Below, piece after piece: positions 57,361 to 64,000 of a stretch of DNA of 64,000 nucleotides. Origin of the DNA: Adiantum capillus-veneris (Eukaryota; Streptophyta; Polypodiopsida; Polypodiales; Pteridaceae); assembly GCA_014529385.2 (NCBI GenBank), contig CM043944.1, positions 86,271,884-86,335,883 of the forward strand, given 5' to 3'. The stretch's first letter is position 1. Each line of letters starts with the position of its first letter. The notes below the pieces were generated by a model. It did not search any database and was not told the origin of the DNA. It worked only from the letters and a program-made list of their open reading frames with translations. A program made the position numbers and the translations under genes.

Positions 57361-57681
57361 TGTTGAGATGTCGAGCTCTACATCTTGAGCTGGCATCCAC
57401 TACGGGTCTTGGCCGCTTACGACATTTACTCTCTGGCGCGTTAGGTGACCGACACGGAGGATCTCTGCTAGTGACTCTACAACTGGACTACACTTATAGT
57501 GCCAGCCTAGTACGCTTCTAGCGAGTTCACACTTAGTGACCGCATGTACATATGTGCTACTTTTCAGTTTTAGCATTTAGTCATTTTGTACTCTCTTTTC
57601 TGTGAGAAGAAGAAGAAGCTTTCCATCTCTGTGTGCTTTGTGCTTGTCTTGCTTAGCTCTCTTGCATCCTCTTTCTTTACA
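57361..57681 (+). repeat. 5' LTR of Copia B
   Basis: 321 bp, 243 bp to the right of the 3' LTR of Copia A; only the piece 57119-57360 separates the two elements. Confidence 0.95.
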
Positions 57682-57693
57682 TGGTATCAGAGC
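57682..57693 (+). promoter_or_regulatory. Primer-binding site (initiator tRNA-Met)
   Basis: TGGTATCAGAGC directly at the LTR end. Confidence 0.92.
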
Positions 57694-57936
57694 CTGGTGC
57701 AGACAAGAGAGGCTAAGAGAGCAAGAGCATCACAATCCCTTCGTTCGCAATCCAAGTTTCTGAACAGGTCTCCAAAGTGCAGTACACAGAGATTTACTAT
57801 ACAAGTACACTGTTTGTATGTACGCTTGATTGTGGACAGTCGTTGAGTGTAGAAAACGTTACAAGTACCACGATAGCAGGTTCAGCAGATTTGTAGGTTT
57901 TTGCAGATTTCAACTATTTTGTCTTAGTGCTTCAAG

Positions 57937-59493
57937 ATGTCTGACGGTTTCAGTCAGATTGTCACTGAGAAGCTTGAGAAAAATAACTACCCTGCATGGA
58001 AGTTCAGAATAACAAATTTCCTAAAAGGAAACGGTTATTGGGACTATGTAGAAGGAGACAATGAAAAGGAACCAGAGATTCCCGAGGCAAATGCTACAGC
58101 AGAACAAAGGAAAGCCTTGAGGGACTGGCAACAAGGCCAGAGCAAAGTGATGTATTGGATTTTTATGAGCATCACAGATGGCATGATGGGCTATCTACAG
58201 GATGCTGAAACCCCCGCCATTGCATGGAAAAACTTAGGCAGAGTGTTCGAGGTGAACACCAAGGCCAGGAAGCTTCAACTAAAGTCGGAGCTAAATCGGG
58301 TTAAGAGGAACAACCTCTCCATCAATGATTATGCTTTGAAGATCAAGAGTATCATCGAGGCTCTTGGATCTATTAAAGTCTCAGTGGAAGACGATGACAT
58401 TGTCCGTGCATGCTTGGATGGTCTAGGAGACGAGTATGTACATTTCAGGTCTTCAATGAATACAAGAGACGACATCCTCGTGTTCCAAGATTTGATTTCT
58501 ATGCTTATTCTTGAGGAGAAGAACCTTGACACATCTTCTTCTCATGCCAGAAATAATTCTGAACAGGCCTTCTATTCTAACTCCAACAGAGGTAGAGGTA
58601 GAGGTCGTGGTCGAGGCCCAAGGGGTTGCAGGGGCCAATTTCAAGAAGGTCAATCAAATCAAAACAATACAGGTGGCAGGGGAAATCAGTCTCAAGGCAG
58701 GGGGAGACAAAGAGGTCGTGGTGCAGGATCTAGCAGGCAGCAACATACTGCAGATAGCAGAGAATGTTGGACTTGTGGTGAAAGAGGTCACATGTCACGT
58801 GACTGTCCAAAGGGAAAAGCAAGTGGAAAGAGAGAACAGGGCAACTATGCATCTACTAGCAGAGATGCAGATGACAGCAAAAACGAGCGCATTTTTGTTA
58901 TGCAGCATGTAATGAATACAATGATTGTAGAGAATTCCACCCAAGATGATGTTTGGTATGTGGATTCAGGTGCCTCTAATCACATGACGTCTCGTGGAGA
59001 GTGGTTTCGAGATATGCGCAAACCAGATGTGTCAAGCTATGTGCAGACACGAGATGACACAGCTCACCCCATTGCTCATGTAGGGGACATACCTCTAAAT
59101 AGGAAGAGTGGGAAATCAAAGTACTTAGCAGATGTACTTCATGTCCCAAACATTACAAAGAATCTTGTTTCTATTGGACAAATGGTTGAGCAGGGTTTGC
59201 AGGTTCGCTTGAATCCAAATGGCTCTTATGTAGAAGATTTCCAGAATGGCTGTAAGCTGATCACAGAGGGAAAATGTGTGGGCAGAATGTTTACGCTGAA
59301 TGTAGACATGCCTGAGGTAAAAGCATCATCATTTGCACAGGGCACAAGTGTTGTGGCTGATGTTGACATTTGGCACAAACGCATTGGCCATGTGAATGAG
59401 CAAAGATTGCGCAGCATGCAATCAAAACAGATTGTAAAAGGTTTGCCCAAATTCAAGGTGGATGGTATGCATGAAGTGTGTGCAGCATGCTAG
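57937..59493 (+). CDS. Copia B gag, protease and integrase start
   Basis: 518 aa from ATG at 57937. Gag, R-G-rich stretch, zinc knuckle (277-290) and protease D-S-G-A (343-346) are as in Copia A, but the frame runs on through the whole protease (V-A-D-V-L-H-V-P-N-I style end) and the integrase zinc region (W-H-K-R-I-G-H). It ends at a TAG (59491-59493) right after the second zinc-binding cysteine; Copia A has CAG there. It is the longest well-kept reading frame of this family in the window. Confidence 0.92.
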   Translation: MSDGFSQIVTEKLEKNNYPAWKFRITNFLKGNGYWDYVEGDNEKEPEIPEANATAEQRKALRDWQQGQSKVMYWIFMSITDGMMGYLQDAETPAIAWKNLGRVFEVNTKARKLQLKSELNRVKRNNLSINDYALKIKSIIEALGSIKVSVEDDDIVRACLDGLGDEYVHFRSSMNTRDDILVFQDLISMLILEEKNLDTSSSHARNNSEQAFYSNSNRGRGRGRGRGPRGCRGQFQEGQSNQNNTGGRGNQSQGRGRQRGRGAGSSRQQHTADSRECWTCGERGHMSRDCPKGKASGKREQGNYASTSRDADDSKNERIFVMQHVMNTMIVENSTQDDVWYVDSGASNHMTSRGEWFRDMRKPDVSSYVQTRDDTAHPIAHVGDIPLNRKSGKSKYLADVLHVPNITKNLVSIGQMVEQGLQVRLNPNGSYVEDFQNGCKLITEGKCVGRMFTLNVDMPEVKASSFAQGTSVVADVDIWHKRIGHVNEQRLRSMQSKQIVKGLPKFKVDGMHEVCAAC

Positions 59494-60261
59494 TTTGGAA
59501 AACAGTCAAAGGGCTCATTTCCACATGAGCGCAATGTATGTAAAAAGCCACTTGAGGTGGTGCACACATATGTTTGGGGTCCAACCGATACTGCAAGTAT
59601 ACATGGTTGCAGGTATTATGTCTCTTTCATTGATGACCATACAAGGAAAGTATGGGTCTACTTCATGCGTAACAAAAGTGAAGTGTTTGGTCACTTTGAG
59701 GACTTCAAAGTCATGATTGAGAAGGAGATAGATATGCAAATCAAGACATTGAGGTCAGATGGAGGGGGAGAGTACTTCTCCAATGATTTTTCAGATTTTC
59801 TACGAATGCATGATATACGCACGCAGTTTACATGCAGATATACTCCACAACAGAATGGGGTCGCAGAAAGGAAAAACAGTCACATTGCAGAGGTTGCACG
59901 TGCATTGATGAATGAGAAGAACATGCCTCATCATTTCTGGGGTGAAGCTGTAAATACAGCTGTGTACATTATGAACAGGACACCTACAGCTGCGGTGCAT
60001 GATGTAACACCTGAGGAAAAGTTTACAGGTACAAAGCCTGATTTGCCACACTTGAAAGCGTTTGGCTGCATAGCTTACGTACATGTACCAGATGAGTTGC
60101 GTAGGAAATTGGATCCTAAAGCAGAGAAATGTATTCTTGTGGGATATTCCCTTGAACAAAAGGGGTACAGGTGCTACAATCCTACTACACGAGAATTACG
60201 AGTGAGCAGAGATGTAGTCTTTGATGAGATGAGCAGCTGGTACAGTAATGCACATGGCTGA
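59494..60261 (+). pseudogene. Copia B integrase core
   Basis: Open from 59557. The D-D-E site reads H-T-Y-V-W-G-P (aspartate changed to tyrosine; Copia A keeps D), R-S-D-G-G-G-E-Y (kept) and N-G-V-A-E-R-K-N (kept). The C-terminal part (E-K-F-T-G-T-K-P-D-L, K-C-I-L-V-G-Y) is intact. The frame leaves at about 60260 where, compared with Copia C, a short deletion joins the end of integrase to the pol spacer. Confidence 0.88.
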
Positions 60262-62026
60262 TGCATCATCAGGGTTTTCACATGTAGACATGGATTCAGA
60301 TTGTTCTGAACAATGTCTTGATGAGGAATTTGGAATTCCGGCTATTAGGACACCTGCTGTAAGGAAAGTACAAGAAGATGCTAGAGGGCAAAGGAGTGAC
60401 CCAGGACCGCGCAGATCTAACAGAGTCAGAAATCCAGTTCAGAAATTGACTTATGATGGGTATCTAGTGCATCACCAAGCCTACATGGCTAAGGTGATAC
60501 AGGATGTGGAGTCCACATGTTTTGAGGATGTAGTTGGAAATGTGCATTGGGATGATGCAATGAATGAAGAGATGGCTACATTGGAAGCAAATGACACATG
60601 GGAGTTGGTGCCATTGCCAAGTGGCAAGAAAGCTATTGGCTGTAAATGGGTGTATAAAACCAAGCATAAGGCTGATGGTAACATTGAGTGTCACAAGGCA
60701 AGGCTGGTCGCAAAGGGTTATGCACAGACGTATGGCATAGACTATGAGGAGACCTTTGCTCAAGTGGCAAAGATGACGACTGTGAGAGCTGTCATAGCAG
60801 TGGCTGCATCTAGAGGATGGATTATGCATCAAATGGATGAAAAGAATGCCTTCTTGAATGGTGAGTTGCAAGAGGAAGTGTATATGGATCAGGCACTTGG
60901 TTATGTCGATCCAGGTTACCCAGATTATGTATGCAGACTTCTCAAAGCCTTGTATGGTTTGAAGTAGGACTCTAGAGCATGGTATGACAGCATTGCCAAG
61001 TAACTTGTCAGTATTGGGTTTAGGAGAGCTCATGCTGATCATTCACTCTATGTACGTGAGAGTGATGTGGGGATTGTGGTGATTACCATATATGTAGATG
61101 ACCTTATTATTGTGGGTGACAATGCTATGGAGATTGATCATGTGAAGGGTCTTCTCAAACAGGAGTTTGAAATGAAAGTTTTGGGCGAGTTGCGCTACTT
61201 TCTTGGCATTGAGGTGATCAAGACTCCAGAGGGTGTATGGCTGTCACAGAGACAATATGCTTTGGACATGTTGTCAAAGTACGGTATGGCTGATTGTAAT
61301 CCAATTTCTAGTCCCTTGGATGTGAATGAAAAGCTGAGTGCAGGGAAGGGTGATGTTGTTGAGGATGTCAATATGTACAGGAAAATTGTGGGTAATCTAA
61401 TCTACTTGACTATCACGAGGCCAGACTTGAGCTACACAGTAGGCTTAGAGAGGCAGTTCATGTAGCTTCCGAGGAAGCCACATTTGGATGGAGTACGACG
61501 CACACTTCGGTATGTGCAAGGGACTCTTGACTACGCATTGTTCTATGCAGCAGATGTGCCATTAACATTGTATGGGTATATAGATGCAGATTGGGCAGGT
61601 AGCATTGTTGATAGAATATCTACGAGTGGCTTCATGTTCTCTTTTGGGAGTGCTGCTGTTACTTGGAGCAACAAAAAGCAGCCTACGGTTGCTTTATCGA
61701 GCACAGAGGCCGAGTAAATAAGTGCAGCAGTTGCGGTGTGCGAGGTAGCTTGGCTATGCACATTACTTGAGGACTTGGGAGTGCAGGTGGACCAGCACAT
61801 TGTCATCCATTGCAACAACCTCAACAGCATGCAGTTGGCTAGGAACCCAGTGTTTCATGCCAGGTCCAACCTCATAGAGTTCCATTACCACTACGTTGGA
61901 GAGCGAGTGTTGGCGGGTGACATCGACTTGGTCTACGTCAGCATAGAGGATCAGATAGCGGATATCTTTACCAAGGTGCGCGGAGCTGAGAAGCTTCGAC
62001 ATTTCCGGACTATGCTTGGACTCTAA
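60262..62026 (+). pseudogene. Copia B reverse transcriptase and RNase H
   Basis: Frames 60248-60967, 61067-61465, 61484-61717 and 61736-62026 follow in order. They hold the spacer, the RT start ([12 protein letters not shown]), the RT core (M-H-Q-M-D-E-K-N-A-F-L-N-G-E; Y-V-D-D-L-I-I-V-G) and RNase H (Y-I-D-A-D-W where A has Y-T-D-A-D-W; S-S-T-E-A-E then a stop; H-C-N-N where A has H-C-D-N, a lost aspartate). Stops at 60965, about 61001, 61463 and 61715 separate them. Confidence 0.88.
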
Positions 62027-62049
62027 GACATGCAGAGCTCGAGGGGGAG

Positions 62050-62370
62050 TGTTGAGATGTCGAGCTCTACATCTTGAGCTGGCATCCACTACGGGTCTTG
62101 GCCGCTTACAACATTTACTCACTGGCACGTTAGGTGACCGACATGGAGGATCTCTGCCAGTGATTCTACAGCTGGACTACACTTATAGTGCCAGCCTAGT
62201 ACGCTTCTAGCGAGTTCATGCTTAGTGACCGCATGTACATATGTGAGACTTTTCAGTTTTAGCATTTAGTCATTTTGTACTCTCTTTTCCGTGAGAAGAA
62301 GAAGAAGCTTTCCATCTCTGTGTGCTTTGTGCTTGTCTTGTGTAGCTCTCTTGCATCCTCATTCTTTACA
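62050..62370 (+). repeat. 3' LTR of Copia B
   Basis: 321 bp. It ends 55 bp before the start of Copia C sequence. Confidence 0.95.
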
Positions 62371-62425
62371 ACGAGGACCAGTACCAGTGTGATCAAGCCA
62401 GACTGGGACCCAGTCCAGTATCATT
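62371..62425. other. 55-bp spacer between Copia B and Copia C
   Basis: Sequence unlike either element, placed between the 3' LTR of B and the broken RT of C. It is either a remnant of the host locus or filler from a rearrangement. Confidence 0.5.
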
Positions 62426-64000
62426 CCTAATCACCTCAATGCCAAGAAAGTAGCGCAACTCGCCCAAATATTTCATTTCAAACTCCTGTTTGAGAAGACC
62501 CTTCACATGGTCAATCTCCATAGCATTGTCACCCACAATAATAAGGTCATCTACATATATGGTAATCACCACAATCCCCACATCACTCTCACGTACATAG
62601 AGTGAATGATCAGCATGATCTCTCCTAAAACCAATACTAAAAAGATACTTGGCAATCCTGTCATACCATGCTCTAGAGCCCTGCTTCAAACCATACAAAG
62701 CTTTGAGAAGCCTGCATACATAATCTGGGTAACCTGGATTGACATAACCAGGTGGCTGATCCATATACACTTCCTCTTGAAAATCACCATTCAAGAAGGC
62801 ATTCTTTACATCCATTTGATGCATAATCTATCCTCTAGATGCATCCACTGCTATGACAGCTCTCACAGTCGTCATCTTTGCCACTGGAGCAAAGGTCTCC
62901 TCATAGTCTATGCCATACGTCTGTGCATAACGCTTTGCGACCAGCCTTGCCTTGTGACGCTCAATGTTACCATCAGCCTTATGCTTGGTTTTATACACCC
63001 ATTTACAACCAATAGCTTTCTTGCCACTTGGCAATGGCACCAACTCCCATGTGTCGTTTTCTTCCAATGCAGCCATCTCTTCATTCATTGCATCATCCGA
63101 ATGCACATTTCCAACTGCATCCTAAAAACATGTGGGCTCCACATCATGTATCACCTTAGCCATGTAGGCTTGGTGATGCGCTAGATACCCATCATAAGTC
63201 AATCTCTGAACTGGATTTTTGACTCTGTTAGATTTGCGCGGTCCTGGGTCACTCCTTTGCCCTCTAGCATCTTCTTGTACTTTCCTTACACCAGGTGTCT
63301 TGACAGCCGGAATTCCAAATTCCTCATCAAGACTTTGTTCAAAACCATCTGAATCCATGTCTACATTTAAAAAACCGGATGATGCTCCTTTCGTTTTCGT
63401 GATACATTCCCTGTACCTGCTGGTGGAGTAACCTGCGTACGTAGTCTACCAGTGCATGGATTCTAGAAGCCACGAGAATACGACTCTTGTGGTCCACTCA
63501 AAACGTGTGACTGTGGCCTCACATTTTGTACAACCACATCATCTTTTACATCAGCCCCAATAGTGCCATGTGCATTACTGTACCAGCTGCTCATCTCATC
63601 AAAGACTACATCTCTGCTCACTCGTAATTCTCGTGTAGTAGGATTGTAGCACCTGTACCCCTTTTGTTCAAGGGAATATCCCACAAGAATACATTTCTCT
63701 GCTTTAGGATCCAATTTCCTACGCAACTCATCTGGTATATGCACGTAAGCTATGCAGCCAAACACTTTCAAGTGTGCCAAATCAGGCTTTGTACCTGTAA
63801 ACTTTTCCTCAGGCGTTACATCATGCACCGCAACTGTAGGTGTCCTGTTCATAATGTACACAGCTGTATTTATAGCTTCAGCCCAGAAATGATGAGGCAT
63901 GTTCTTCTCATTCATCAATGCACGTGCAAGCTCTGCAATGTGCCTGTTTTTCCTTTCTGCGACCCCATTCTGCTGTGGAGTATATCTGCATGTAAACTGC
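62426..64000 (-). pseudogene. Copia C: inverted, truncated copy of the A/B family (runs off the window)
   Basis: Minus-strand pol of the same family, entering from the right edge: integrase end with its glutamate (N-G-V-A-E-R-K-N near 63950), the integrase tail and spacer (63918-63463), then 63358-63122, 63106-62828 (RT start) and 62824-62426 (RT core with Y-V-D-D-L-I-I-V-G). It stops abruptly inside RT (F-L-G-I-E-V-I-R), where Copia A and B continue T-P-E-G-V. Stops near 63121 and 62826 and a shift between 63460 and 63358 break the frame. The RNase H end and the 3' LTR are missing. Confidence 0.9.

Larger units (their letters stand above)
57361..62370 (+). mobile_element. Copia B: nearly full-length sister of Copia A, no TSD
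   Basis: LTRs 57361-57681 and 62050-62370 (321 bp each), primer site at 57682-57693, polypurine tract gagggggag at 62041-62049. All domains are present in order: gag, protease, integrase, RT, RNase H. Flanking bases are tacct on the left and acgag on the right, so there is no target-site duplication, which points to recombination or a deletion at one edge. It carries stops at 59491, 60965, about 61001, 61463 and 61715, and a short deletion near 60260, so it cannot make full pol. Confidence 0.93.

Noticed and set aside
62606-63184. 192-aa plus-strand ORF
   Set aside because: Antisense of Copia C pol; similar antisense frames at 60464-61042 and 55405-55791 show that it comes from the coding strand's bias.

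Overview
The window is eukaryotic and almost certainly from a land plant. It is rich in AT and microsatellites, carries one intact plant-type trihelix/Myb-like transcription factor gene, and is otherwise filled with retrotransposons primed by initiator tRNA-Met and other mobile DNA in many states of decay. The mix of Ty1/Copia, Ty3/Gypsy, LINE, Penelope-like and HUH-endonuclease sequences suggests a large, repeat-rich genome of a seed-free plant such as a fern or lycophyte. That placement is inference; no marker fixes it.

Layout. 1-5.6 kb: a decayed Ty3/Gypsy element (protease, RT, RNase H). 6.3-7.7 kb: the intact, apparently single-exon trihelix-like gene. 7.7-14 kb: mostly non-coding, with a long perfect hairpin at 9.03-9.12 kb, one copy of a dispersed repeat (12.5-13.1 kb) and a Gypsy RNase H relic (13.5-14.0 kb, minus). 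14.1-20.2 kb: a minus-strand gene for a Rep-class HUH endonuclease, like those of Replitron transposons, split by a complete non-autonomous Copia element (14990-18951, TSD GTTGT). 20.5-22.1 kb: a Gypsy RT relic and a repeat unit carrying a gene fragment. 24.4-33.8 kb: a Penelope-like element cut in two by an LTR element (26347-31874, TSD AATGT). 35.1-35.6 kb: a cluster of palindromes. 35.9-37.3 kb: an unrecognised decayed minus-strand gene, possibly an endogenous viral sequence. 40.7-44.2 kb: a second, inverted relative of the non-autonomous Copia (TSD TAAGG). 44.7-45.2 kb: a LINE tail. 47.0-47.4 kb: a second copy of the gene-fragment unit. 48.4-49.1 kb: a Gypsy gag relic. 49.1-57.4 kb: a minus-strand LTR element with an unrecognised coiled-coil protein, split by Copia A (53000-57118, TSD TTTTT). 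57.4-62.4 kb: sister Copia B. 62.4-64.0 kb: an inverted, truncated third copy, Copia C.

How it works together. Apart from the trihelix-like gene there is no host operon or pathway here. The interest lies in the nesting. Target-site duplications show Copia inside a Replitron-like gene, an LTR element inside a Penelope-like element, and Copia A inside another LTR element. The strongest candidates for something little described are the HUH endonuclease gene and a two-member non-autonomous Copia family. The longer member of that family has one ORF joining gag and protease to the RT/RNase H connection region, with integrase and the RT core missing; the decayed second member keeps the same order.
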